Notes: generated from the letters alone by a model not told the origin. 6,332 bases of DNA from Planctomycetaceae bacterium (GCA_024642765.1 JAHEAM010000232.1:1-6332); one strand, 5' to 3'. Positions 1 to 6,026 are shown, numbered from the stretch's first letter. Numbers and translations: made by a program.

Positions 1-304
1 ATGCAACCATCAATGTTTTTTGCGGACCAATGATTTGGAGACTTCGAAAATAGCAGGTGTCTCCAATTGCAATGCCAATCGCACCACTCAGAGCCAGCCA
101 ACCCCATGCCCGAGCATCAGCGGAAAGGAACTGCCCATTGGTTGAGACAGCGATCAAAAACATGTGCAAGGCGATAAAGAATGATCCGAGAACGTTTTTG
201 GCCAAGTTAATGCCTAAGGCCGTTAACGGAATCCGCCCCCAAATCATGCTGGCCACCGCCCAGAAAAATGCAGCAGCTAAACCTGCCAACTCGCCAGTTC
301 CCAT
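1..304 (-). CDS. EamA/DMT-family membrane transporter, N-terminal part (cut by window edge)
   Basis: I translated the minus strand by hand: 101 codons are visible, starting at ATG 304-302 and open to the left edge. The product starts MGTGELAGLAAAFFWAVAS and continues with IWGRIP. Further on it has LSGAIGIAIGDTCYFRSLQ and then IIGPQKTLM. A hydrophobic first helix with Trp, a second hydrophobic segment near residues 36-52, and a G(I/L)xGD-x(3)-FR-(A/S)-L segment near residues 73-90 are the usual first half of an EamA domain in drug/metabolite transporters. These are ten-helix inner-membrane permeases, usually near 300 residues with two EamA repeats, so about two thirds is missing here. The substrate cannot be read from this part. 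The upstream Shine-Dalgarno is weak (AGG 311-313); an in-frame GTG at 326-328 would add eight residues. The plus-strand reading frame over the same DNA lacks family features and is a shadow. Seen: sequence and hydrophobic pattern. Known: the family layout. Inferred: transport role. Confidence 0.82.
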   Translation of the reverse strand, partial: MGTGELAGLAAAFFWAVASMIWGRIPLTALGINLAKNVLGSFFIALHMFLIAVSTNGQFLSADARAWGWLALSGAIGIAIGDTCYFRSLQIIGPQKTLMVA

Positions 305-345
305 CCGAAACCTATTTGAATGAATCACAGCGTTGGACAGCGCTA

Positions 346-375
346 TTTGAAAAGGCGTCCCCACCCGAGGACGCC
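346..375 (-). terminator. Intrinsic terminator after the STAS gene
   Basis: On the minus strand a perfect 7-bp GC-rich stem is formed by GGCGTCC (369-375 complement) and GGACGCC (354-360 complement), with an 8-nt loop, followed at once by TTTTCAAAT. This is the standard Rho-independent layout. It lies 87 bp beyond the STAS stop and about 50 bp before the transporter start, so it should insulate the two genes. The T-run is short (four), so termination may be partial. Confidence 0.7.
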
Positions 376-461
376 AATTGCACTTAGATTATTAAGTCTC
401 ACCAATTCGATTTTGTCCAAAACCCAATTGGTTATGCTGCTGCCGCTCGAAGCATTAGCGA

Positions 462-833
462 CTATCCAAACCATCCACCTTTTTTGGATATCTTTTCTAA
501 GGACGTTTTTTCGTCCGCATCGATATCGAATACTTTGCCAAGATTCATCAAGTTAAAGACTTGCAGAATGTTATCATTGATCCCGCAAAAGCGGACTTGA
601 ACATTGCTAGTCTTGCATTTTTTTCCGAACGAAATCAATTTGCCAATCATGGCCGAGGACATGAATGCAACGTTTTGAAAATTCACGATCATCTTGTCGT
701 TCGTCGCTTCGGAGATTTGGTTCATTAGCTCATGGCCCAAACTTTCGATTCGCGATTCGTCGACGATGCGTACATCCTGAAAATAGACGATCAACACAGC
801 ATTGTTGACGCGAGTCAGTAACTCTTGTGTCAC
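462..833 (-). CDS. STAS-domain protein, anti-sigma factor antagonist type
   Basis: A 123-residue protein consisting of one STAS domain, the fold of SpoIIAA/RsbV. Such proteins bind anti-sigma kinases or act as partner-switch adaptors in the cytoplasm and are controlled by phosphorylation of one Ser. The pattern is typical: a first strand (VLIVYFQD, 13-20), a helix around 27-43, a strand KMIVNFQNV (47-55), the loop FMSSAMIGKL (57-66), then VQVRFCGIN (78-86) and a last helix. Aligned with SpoIIAA FMDSSGLG, the phospho-acceptor would be Ser60, while the canonical preceding Asp is Ser59 and the following Ser is Ala61. The start is GTG at 831-833 with a strong Shine-Dalgarno GAGGA at 840-844 and a 6-nt spacer. 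No kinase, phosphatase or sigma factor is in view, so its partner is unknown. It is probably monocistronic, between a candidate promoter and a terminator. Family call sure; pathway not known. Confidence 0.85.
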   Translation of the reverse strand: MTQELLTRVNNAVLIVYFQDVRIVDESRIESLGHELMNQISEATNDKMIVNFQNVAFMSSAMIGKLISFGKKCKTSNVQVRFCGINDNILQVFNLMNLGKVFDIDADEKTSLEKISKKGGWFG

Positions 834-839
834 GGGAAT

Positions 840-844
840 TCCTC
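840..844 (-). promoter_or_regulatory. Ribosome binding site fixing the GTG start of the STAS gene
   Basis: The minus strand reads GAGGA, then six bases, then GTG at 833. No ATG in this frame lies close by, so the site decides the start. Confidence 0.7.
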
Positions 845-941
845 AGTCTTGCGTTTTAGTGAAGTCAGTTTTTACGAACTCTCTCTGTCGAGACTTCGCT
901 ATCCGTTGGTAAGTTTGAATCCAACCTTCGCCACGATAGGG

Positions 942-970
942 ATTATAGCCAAAGCAAAATGCAGTGGGCA
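942..970 (-). promoter_or_regulatory. Candidate promoter for the STAS gene
   Basis: The minus strand carries a perfect -10 hexamer TATAAT (complement of 942-947). The hexamer 17 bp upstream, TGCCCA (965-970), matches the -35 consensus poorly, so the call rests on the -10. Transcription would begin near 935, leaving a leader of about 100 nt before the GTG at 833. A hairpin overlaps the spacer and -35 region. Confidence 0.4.
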
Positions 971-980
971 GCCATTGCAT
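952..980 (-). terminator. Hairpin with T-rich tail, possible terminator of the recO-to-secretin run
   Basis: Arms at 959-967 and 972-980 pair over nine positions around a 4-nt loop. On the minus strand there is one A-C mismatch, and the stem is followed by TTTTGCTTT. It lies 82 bp past the stop of the secretin-like gene, a reasonable position to end that transcript. On the plus strand the odd pair would be a G-U wobble and no T-run follows, so the minus reading is preferred. It could instead be an operator, as it overlaps the -35 region of the STAS promoter. Confidence 0.4.
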
Positions 981-1062
981 AAAAATTCAGGGGGATTTTT
1001 TTGCGATTCGCACTGAAATGCAACCCGTTGGGTTCCAAATAGAATTTGAGAGGACAACCCGC

Positions 1063-2016
1063 TTACTCACGAACATTGTTGGTATTTTCTGGGGTGTTCA
1101 TGGCAATGGCGTCTTCAATTCGGACGACACGCACCAACATTCCCATCCAAACAGGTACCTTCTCGATTACAGGTTTTTTGAATAGTCGATTCGCGTATGG
1201 CACGGCTTGCAAAGTCTTATTCTTCTGCTCGGTGCGGCGTGTTTGATAGGAATTTCCAAGGTCAAAGAACAGTGTTTTATTTGGTTCCAATACACTGGAT
1301 ATAAAAATTTTATTCGTGGTCATGATTGGCACCTGTAAGGTTACCGTTTCGTTGTTTTCGCCGAGCGGATTCGCAATGTTAAGTAAGCGAACGCCGTCAA
1401 TTTGAGAATTGCAAAATGTTCCCTCAATTCGTTCATTATCGCCACTACTATCTATCCGAACATTCATCGTCGTACCTTCGATGAACACATTCACTTCCGG
1501 CTGCAATGCACGCTTGTTGTTTGTGTCATCCGAGACGACGGACACACCAGTCACAAATGGGCGACTACTCGTGTCTTGAATGCTGACTTGTTGATTCGCG
1601 TACATCGTTGCCGTTGGGGCCTGAGTCAGACTGATCTCGCGGTTGCCTTTGAGTGATTGCATGAATTCTTTTGCGGCAGTATCGGAAAGTGTTGCACACA
1701 GCATTGCCGAGGTTCCATCTGTCGACATATCGAGGCTCAGTTGGTTTGTTACGTTCGAAGTTGGGACTTCGTTTCCACCGATGACCTTAATGCAGTCGAA
1801 GTCTAATTGTTTGAAGCTTTGCTGAACGCATTCTGGATAGTCGTCATCAATCTCGGTGAGTGTGCACGTCACATATCGAACTTCGACCACATACTGCGGA
1901 GCGTCGGAATCTGGCGGAACAATTGGCCGTGTGAGCGTTTTTTCTTGACCAAGTGTCGGTAGGGCAAGCAGCGTCGAAATGAGTAATGCTTTGGTCAAAA
2001 CGCAAGTCAAATTCAT
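1063..2016 (-). CDS. Exported protein consisting of a secretin (type II/III secretion pore) beta-domain
   Basis: A 317-residue protein with a signal peptide (hydrophobic core about 6-20, likely cleavage near LALPTLGQ-E). The rest resembles the C-terminal secretin domain. There is an opening strand YVVEVRYVTCTLTE (42-55). A central LxQAPTATMYANQQVSI stretch (130-146) parallels the usual 'APRVTTLNGQ-A-I' segment, followed by SRPFVTGVSV (151-160). Then comes VTLQVPIMTTNKIFISSVLE (225-244) with a following LFFDLG, like the 'tTV.vpdG.TlvLgG' hairpin. Finally VPYANRLFKKP (272-282) and MLVRVVRIED (293-302) match the family ending 'VPyLgrLF...LlilvtPri'. The N0-N3 domains that normally precede this part are absent, and secretins usually exceed 450 residues. 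Whether it forms a pore is unknown. ATG 2016 is chosen because AGAAGG sits 7 nt upstream. Last gene of the run, 54 bp after lptE. The secretin assignment is by eye. Confidence 0.62.
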   Translation of the reverse strand: MNLTCVLTKALLISTLLALPTLGQEKTLTRPIVPPDSDAPQYVVEVRYVTCTLTEIDDDYPECVQQSFKQLDFDCIKVIGGNEVPTSNVTNQLSLDMSTDGTSAMLCATLSDTAAKEFMQSLKGNREISLTQAPTATMYANQQVSIQDTSSRPFVTGVSVVSDDTNNKRALQPEVNVFIEGTTMNVRIDSSGDNERIEGTFCNSQIDGVRLLNIANPLGENNETVTLQVPIMTTNKIFISSVLEPNKTLFFDLGNSYQTRRTEQKNKTLQAVPYANRLFKKPVIEKVPVWMGMLVRVVRIEDAIAMNTPENTNNVRE

Positions 2017-2023
2017 CGCATGG

Positions 2024-2029
2024 CCTTCT
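2024..2029 (-). promoter_or_regulatory. Ribosome binding site of the secretin-like gene
   Basis: The minus strand reads AGAAGG, seven bases, ATG at 2016. A second ATG at 2019-2021 is out of frame, so this spacing supports 2016 as the start. Confidence 0.6.
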
Positions 2030-2070
2030 GTTTCAATAGGAGAGAATTTCGTTAGGCGGACAGTGTGGCC

Positions 2071-2640
2071 CTACCACGGATTTTCCATTTGATTGACGAC
2101 TTGACGCGCTACCTTTTGGATCAGTTGCAATTGGGCTGAACCGAGTGACTGACCGCCCTCAGGAATAAATGTTACGTCGTCGCTTATTCGCACGACTTGA
2201 CGCTGCATCAGGGGCACGCCTGCGCGATCGACCCAAGTCACTTCGACTTGCCAGCCATACTCGAGTGAGCGCGGCTCATCTAAGCGGTTTTCTCCAATGA
2301 CGCGTTTTGTGTCCCGCATAATGCGACCTTGAACAAAGCTGTCAGCGATCGCGGGTTCCGTGATCACAAGGGGCGAATGGGCCTCAATTTCCTTCACAAT
2401 TGCCTCCGTCAGTTGCTGGCCCAAAAAACGGCGGTAGGAATCCGATTCCACGATCCCAACATGCACAGTGCGAATGTCATTGCGAAAGGAGTATTGATTG
2501 CCAAGATGATAGCCACGGCATCCCGTTATCAATTGCACAAACGCGCACAAGGCCACGGCGCAGAGAACGGAACGCCCCTCCTGCGAAGCCAAATGGGTTC
2601 GAGTGCCTTTTTGTTTCAAACTGGCAGGAGCAATAGACAT
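2071..2640 (-). CDS. lptE: LPS-assembly lipoprotein LptE
   Basis: A 189-residue lipoprotein. LptE anchors in the outer membrane and plugs the LptD barrel that inserts lipopolysaccharide into the outer leaflet. A hydrophobic segment (24-40) ends in the lipobox LITGC with Cys41, preceded by a basic n-region that is long for the class. The mature start C-R-GYHLGN is the family hallmark ('CGY.L'). It is followed by the IRTVHVGIVES strand (56-66), an RRFLGQQLTEAIVKEIEA helix (70-87), a SFVQGRI strand (101-107), and further strands YGWQVEVTWVDR (128-139) and PLMQRQVVRI (143-152). The final QLQLIQKVARQVVNQME helix (170-186) is also typical. Length agrees with the family. ATG 2640 has no clear Shine-Dalgarno, but it lies 27 bp after the BamD-like stop, so translational coupling is likely. 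lptD is not in the window. The fold and lipobox are seen; the LPS role is taken from the family. Confidence 0.88.
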   Translation of the reverse strand: MSIAPASLKQKGTRTHLASQEGRSVLCAVALCAFVQLITGCRGYHLGNQYSFRNDIRTVHVGIVESDSYRRFLGQQLTEAIVKEIEAHSPLVITEPAIADSFVQGRIMRDTKRVIGENRLDEPRSLEYGWQVEVTWVDRAGVPLMQRQVVRISDDVTFIPEGGQSLGSAQLQLIQKVARQVVNQMENPW

Positions 2641-2667
2641 TATTTTATGGGTACCGATTTCGTTTTG

Positions 2668-4029
2668 TTATCGGAAGACGCTATCTTTGTTTCCGGCGGC
2701 AATGAGCGGTTTACTTGCTTCCGATTTTGGCATCAGATCCACGAGCCATTGAGCCCGTTGCGGTGGCGCGGCTGGTTTGTCCGTAAGAGACGCGACTCTC
2801 TCGCCAACCGATTCCCCGAGAGTTGTATCGCCATAGTTTTTCGCGACCTGTTCATACATGATTGAAGCAGCACGGTTTTCGCCGCGTTTTTCGTAGTATT
2901 CGCCGAGCGAAAAATCACGTTCGGCCAACATCGATCGAATCGCTCTGGCCTCTTGGCCTAAGTAGGCTTCTTCTTTCTGAGCTTCGTTTGGAAATTGGCG
3001 AACAATTTGTTTCAATAATTCATCTGCCTTTTGCAGCGGTTCCAAATCATAGCTGTTTCCATAGTAAGATTTCATTCGGGACTTAAGCTCAAACACATGG
3101 GCTTGGAACAGATTGGGCGCACCCGGATAGGCCTTGCGGAGATCTTCATAGGTGTCGGCCGCTTCTTGGTACAACTCGGCTTCGAAGAACGCATTGCCCA
3201 ATGCCATCGTGGCATCATCAGCTAATTTTCCCGTCGGGTCGTCGATGCGAATTCGATTGAGAATCCGTCTCGATTCGGTAGCCAATCCCATTGCCGGTCG
3301 ATCAGTTTTCGGAATCGGGATTTTCACCCAATCGCCTTTATGGTCGCGGGCCAAGCCGAGCCAATACTGGGCGATTGCAAAACGACGTGATTCGGCCTTA
3401 TCCAAGTAACGCGTGCCTGAATAGAGCGCGAGTAGCTTTTCGAAAGCTCGATTCGATTGGACATAGTGATTGGCAAAGAAAAACGATTCGCCTTCGTAAT
3501 ACAAGGCATCTTGTTCCATCGCCGAATCTTTCCAGGACGCCGAGGCTATTCGGAATTTTTCTGCGGCTTCTTTGAAAATTTCTATGTGCTCTTTTCCGTT
3601 TGGGTTTGCGTCTCGAGTGGCAATAGCTTTCTCGTAAAGCAGTTGGCCTTCATTGAATGCCGCCGTCGCAGCCTCTGGTGTGTTGCCTTTACTAAATCGC
3701 GTTTTGAGGGTTGTTCCGATTTGACTTGGCGTGAGATCTTGAGGCAGCACGCGATTGAAATTGCGCTCCCCGAGTGGGTCTAATACGTCGTCGGCTGTCA
3801 GTTGTTTTTGCTTGGCTTGCTTATTCATTCCGAACAAGCCTTTGCTGTTTCCATTAGAAGCCTTCGATTTTGCAAAGGGCCCCGATTGGCAACCGGCACT
3901 CAGAACCAGCAAGCAACTGCTGAGCCAGACGCCCCAATGTCGAGAATGAAATGCGGCTAGCAGCCAGTTTGATTGTGGTAAACGCAGTCTGCGATTGAAT
4001 TCTAAATTTGAACTATTCACAAGCGACAT
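2668..4029 (-). CDS. BamD-like TPR outer-membrane lipoprotein
   Basis: A 453-residue lipoprotein from ATG 4029. A hydrophobic segment ends in LSAGC with Cys47 (LVLSAGCQSGPF). It is followed by a Ser/Lys/Gly linker and then a helical-repeat body. TPR-like pairs are visible: ALYYEGESFFFANHYVQSNR with FEKLLALY (175-203), DDATMALGNAFFEAELYQEA with YEDLRKAYP (271-302), and DFSLGEYYEKRGENRAASIM with YEQVAKNYGDT (372-402). The 'F..G...Y..g.Y..A...y..l...yP' rhythm and the lipobox are those of BamD/YfiO, which helps the BAM complex fold barrels into the outer membrane. BamD of proteobacteria is about 245 residues, so this is much longer, with a larger insert near 105-170. The frame can extend to TTG 4065, but neither start has a Shine-Dalgarno; I prefer the ATG. 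It lies between recO and lptE and is co-directional with both. It could also be a general TPR lipoprotein such as CpoB; BamD is favoured by the repeat style. Confidence 0.72.
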   Translation of the reverse strand: MSLVNSSNLEFNRRLRLPQSNWLLAAFHSRHWGVWLSSCLLVLSAGCQSGPFAKSKASNGNSKGLFGMNKQAKQKQLTADDVLDPLGERNFNRVLPQDLTPSQIGTTLKTRFSKGNTPEAATAAFNEGQLLYEKAIATRDANPNGKEHIEIFKEAAEKFRIASASWKDSAMEQDALYYEGESFFFANHYVQSNRAFEKLLALYSGTRYLDKAESRRFAIAQYWLGLARDHKGDWVKIPIPKTDRPAMGLATESRRILNRIRIDDPTGKLADDATMALGNAFFEAELYQEAADTYEDLRKAYPGAPNLFQAHVFELKSRMKSYYGNSYDLEPLQKADELLKQIVRQFPNEAQKEEAYLGQEARAIRSMLAERDFSLGEYYEKRGENRAASIMYEQVAKNYGDTTLGESVGERVASLTDKPAAPPQRAQWLVDLMPKSEASKPLIAAGNKDSVFR

Positions 4030-4099
4030 CCATGTCGATTTAGGTTCTGAAAAATATGCAAACAATTGTCAGGAAGGCCCGTTCGGAACGAGAAATCCA

Positions 4100-4972
4100 T
4101 TATCTCGTCGGCGGATCCGCCAGTAAAAATGATTTTGGTAGCCGCAAATACACCTGCAGTCTTGGTCGTTTTCCCATCAAGTGGGCCGCGAACTGATTCA
4201 TCGTTTCGCGGACTTCTGCAAATCCGCCCACCATACGATTTGTAAGCTCAAATAGTTCACTGGGCTCACGAACCACCGAATGTGCTTTTGGTTTGTCGCA
4301 TGAAATCGAAAGTTGATCCATTAAGTCCCATGCTTCTTGCGATAACGAAATGACTGTTTGTTTTCCTGGCCGGCAATCTGAGCACAATAAACCACCGGCA
4401 AGTGCACTAAAAAATGTCCGCTGGTCCTTAGGCATCGACTGACCACAAGCCACACACTGATTCAACATCGGTGCATGTCCCAAATGATAAAGTAGTTGAA
4501 ATTCAAATTGCGTCAAAATCAAAAACGGCGACTCAGGACTCGTGTCTAACGCCCGCAAAGTGAAGTCCGCAAGGTCAAACAACTCAGGCATCGCATCGCT
4601 ATTGTCTGTTAAACCCAATAAGAGTTCGATCAAATAATAGGCACAATTGAGCCTGTCCCAATCCGAACTTGCCGAACGGAAGCGGCGCTCAAGCTTTGCT
4701 TCCGTTAGCAGGTCCATCGAGTCGGTGTTTTTGTGGAGGAACACTACGCGAATCATGCTTAGCACGTCAAGTGCAGACTCGAACGGACCGTTTTTACGTC
4801 GTGCTCCCTTGGCCAATCCGGTGATTTTCCCAAAATCTCGCGTGTATAGCGTAACCACGCAGCTTGTCTCACTGAATTCAGTGACTTTCAAAACGATTGC
4901 TGGCGACTTTTCTGCTGGCACTTTTTTGCCCGATCCGAGATTGTTTGTCCGGCAGGCACATCTGCCCGGCAT
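4100..4972 (-). CDS. recO: DNA repair protein RecO
   Basis: A 290-residue protein. RecO binds single-stranded DNA and SSB and, with RecR, helps load RecA in the RecF pathway. The N-terminal OB-fold is clear: PAIVLKVTEFSETSCVVTLY (24-43), then TRDFGKITGLAKGARR (44-59), GPFESALDVL (62-71) and LLTEAKLERRFR (88-99). A helical region follows, and a four-Cys zinc site is intact: C173-x2-C176 and C197-x2-C200. Family members are usually 240-270 residues. The first 17 residues (rich in Cys, Gly, Arg, Lys) lie upstream of where RecO normally begins, so an in-frame GTG at 4919-4921 (VPAEKSPAIVLK, 273 residues) may be the true start. Neither start has a strong Shine-Dalgarno. It lies 89 bp downstream of the lipoate ligase and 70 bp upstream of the BamD-like gene, both co-directional. 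Identity is firm; the start is not. Confidence 0.93.
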   Translation of the reverse strand: MPGRCACRTNNLGSGKKVPAEKSPAIVLKVTEFSETSCVVTLYTRDFGKITGLAKGARRKNGPFESALDVLSMIRVVFLHKNTDSMDLLTEAKLERRFRSASSDWDRLNCAYYLIELLLGLTDNSDAMPELFDLADFTLRALDTSPESPFLILTQFEFQLLYHLGHAPMLNQCVACGQSMPKDQRTFFSALAGGLLCSDCRPGKQTVISLSQEAWDLMDQLSISCDKPKAHSVVREPSELFELTNRMVGGFAEVRETMNQFAAHLMGKRPRLQVYLRLPKSFLLADPPTR

Positions 4973-4978
4973 TTTAGT

Positions 4979-5011
4979 TTGTTAGGTTATTGGACATGCT
5001 TGCCTAACCAA
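4979..5011 (-). repeat. Inverted repeat immediately upstream of recO
   Basis: GTTAGG at 4981-4986 and CCTAAC at 5003-5008 are perfect complements with a 16-nt loop. With one bulge the arms extend by TTG/CAA to 4979 and 5011. It ends 7-9 nt before ATG 4972, exactly in the translation initiation region. It may be a leader hairpin or an operator. There is no T-run, so it is not an intrinsic terminator. Confidence 0.4.
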
Positions 5012-5061
5012 TTCGCAACTACAAAAGCTCACTGCAATTTCTTGCGACGCCTAAAAAACGA

Positions 5062-5784
5062 TTATGGAATTTTCATTGTCCAAGAAGCTTGAGAGTACTT
5101 TTCCCGAATCAAAGACTCGGTCAGTGTTTCCGGCCAGTCGCTTAATTCGGTATCTGCATTCCAAGCTCGCCGCAATTCATGACGCAAGTCGTCAGAGGAA
5201 GCTCGCAACGGCGACAAAAACTCTCGATGGTCACGACTCATCCGATAGCTCGGCTCGCGAACTGGATGCCGCAAGCATTTCGCAATGAGTTCCGGATCAA
5301 GTCCGTACAAAATTGTACCGTGATAAACCAGGCTGTGACGTCGGCATCGTAGACTATTGCCACTGAACTTACGGCCATTGCTCGTCAGATCGCTAATACC
5401 ATTAATCTCGCAAGCAATTTTCAAATTGTGAATCGCGAAACAAATGCGTTCCAAGACAAATCGATGCGCGGTATCCACCATTGCCAATTCCGGCCTTGTT
5501 CGCAGATTGAGCACAGCTGCGTACATCAAGCAACCTTTGCCCGTGACAATGGTTTGCCCACCACTTGCTCGTCGAAGTACGGGGATGTCTTCAGCACGAC
5601 AAAAATCCAAATCGACTTCGGCAGCACATGGCGAACTGCGCCCCAACACAACCATAGTTGCCGCGGGTTCCCAAAGACGTAATACCTCCGGAAACTTTTC
5701 GTCTTGGTCAGCCGACTCGACGAGCGCTTCGTCCAGAGCTAGGTTCGCCTCAGGCGTTGGCAGTGTCAAATCCAAATGTTTCAA
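5062..5784 (-). CDS. Lipoate-protein ligase A family protein, single-domain form
   Basis: A 240-residue protein of the BPL/LplA/LipB catalytic fold. The family activates lipoate or octanoate with ATP, or transfers it from a carrier, to the lysine of E2 or GcvH domains. Visible landmarks are: ANLALDEALV (13-22); LRLWEPAATMVVLGRSSP (35-52), the 'lr.w....vv.Gr.q' strand pair; RRASGGQTIVTGKG (71-84), the substrate loop; GISDLTSNGRKFSGNS (129-144) with the probable catalytic Lys139; HGTILYGLD (155-163); and REPSYRMSRDHREFL (176-190). The C-terminal accessory domain of E. coli LplA (about 337 residues in total) is absent. The start is TTG 5782-5784. There is no ATG between it and the upstream in-frame stop, and GAGAAGGG lies 8 nt upstream. 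First minus-strand gene after the divergent region, 89 bp before recO. It could instead act as an octanoyl- or lipoyl-transferase. Confidence 0.85.
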   Translation of the reverse strand: MKHLDLTLPTPEANLALDEALVESADQDEKFPEVLRLWEPAATMVVLGRSSPCAAEVDLDFCRAEDIPVLRRASGGQTIVTGKGCLMYAAVLNLRTRPELAMVDTAHRFVLERICFAIHNLKIACEINGISDLTSNGRKFSGNSLRCRRHSLVYHGTILYGLDPELIAKCLRHPVREPSYRMSRDHREFLSPLRASSDDLRHELRRAWNADTELSDWPETLTESLIREKYSQASWTMKIP

Positions 5785-5792
5785 TTGAAAGG

Positions 5793-5800
5793 CCCTTCTC
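5793..5800 (-). promoter_or_regulatory. Strong ribosome binding site for the TTG start of the lipoate ligase
   Basis: The minus strand reads GAGAAGGG followed by eight bases and TTG at 5784. This is the best Shine-Dalgarno in the window and is what makes the rare TTG start credible. Confidence 0.7.
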
Positions 5801-5825
5801 GTTTTCTTTTGATTTCACAGCGGAT

Positions 5826-5886
5826 AGTCTCCCAGACACGACCAAGTGTCCTTGCTTGCACCCATTCAAACCGCCAAACCGAGACT
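5826..5886 (-). promoter_or_regulatory. Structured 5' leader of the lipoate ligase transcript
   Basis: Outer arms AGTCTC (5826-5831) and GAGACT (5881-5886) are perfect complements. They enclose a local hairpin GACAC (5835-5839) / GTGTC (5846-5850) with a 6-nt loop. Next to the outer arm is a tandem repeat, CAAACCG at 5867-5873 and 5875-5881, 8 bp apart. It matches no riboswitch class I can name. Confidence 0.3.
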
Positions 5887-5945
5887 TCCTATCTTTCGCA
5901 ATCCGCAAATCCGGGCAAGATACACAGGCTTCGATGCTCATTCTC

Positions 5946-5974
5946 GTTATAACCGGAAGGTTGCTCATAGCCAA
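5946..5974 (-). promoter_or_regulatory. Candidate sigma70-type promoter for the lipoate ligase gene (and perhaps recO onward)
   Basis: On the minus strand TTGGCT (complement of 5969-5974) and TATAAC (complement of 5946-5951) are spaced by exactly 17 bp. Matches to consensus are 4 of 6 and 5 of 6. Transcription would start near 5939, giving a leader of about 155 nt. Confidence 0.45.
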
Positions 5975-6007
5975 CGACGGAGTTCGTGCTTAAAATGAAC
6001 ACTCAGC

Positions 6008-6026
6008 GGAGTCATTGAGCGACTCC
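6008..6026. repeat. Perfect 6-bp hairpin in the divergent region
   Basis: GGAGTC (6008-6013) and GACTCC (6021-6026) pair around a 7-nt loop. There is no T-run on either side, so it is not a terminator. It lies between the two divergent genes and may be a regulator site or simply chance. Confidence 0.3.

Noticed and set aside
57..323. Plus-strand frame of 88 residues
   Set aside because: The minus strand of the same DNA encodes a recognisable EamA transporter N-terminus; the plus frame is its complement shadow.
825..1016. Plus-strand frame of 63 residues in the gap before the STAS gene
   Set aside because: No signal peptide, domain or ribosome binding site; the region is better explained as promoter and leader of the STAS gene.
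1022..1034. Hairpin AACCC-GTT-GGGTT just past the secretin-like gene, as terminator
   Set aside because: Only a 5-bp stem with a 3-nt loop and no T-run on the minus strand; the hairpin at 959-980 is a better candidate.
2329..2865. Plus-strand frame of 178 residues opposite lptE and the end of the BamD-like gene
   Set aside because: It spans two well-supported minus-strand genes and their gap, and its product has no recognisable domain.
4030..4065. TTG start at 4065 adding 12 residues to the BamD-like protein
   Set aside because: No Shine-Dalgarno, and it lengthens an already long n-region before the lipobox; ATG 4029 is simpler, though not proved.
5050..5061. T-run after the lipoate ligase stop, as terminator
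   Set aside because: Six Ts are present on the minus strand, but no stem precedes them, so read-through into recO is plausible.
5750..5974. Minus-strand frame of about 74 residues upstream of the lipoate ligase
   Set aside because: It begins inside the candidate promoter, overlaps the ligase start by 35 bp, has no Shine-Dalgarno and matches no family I know.
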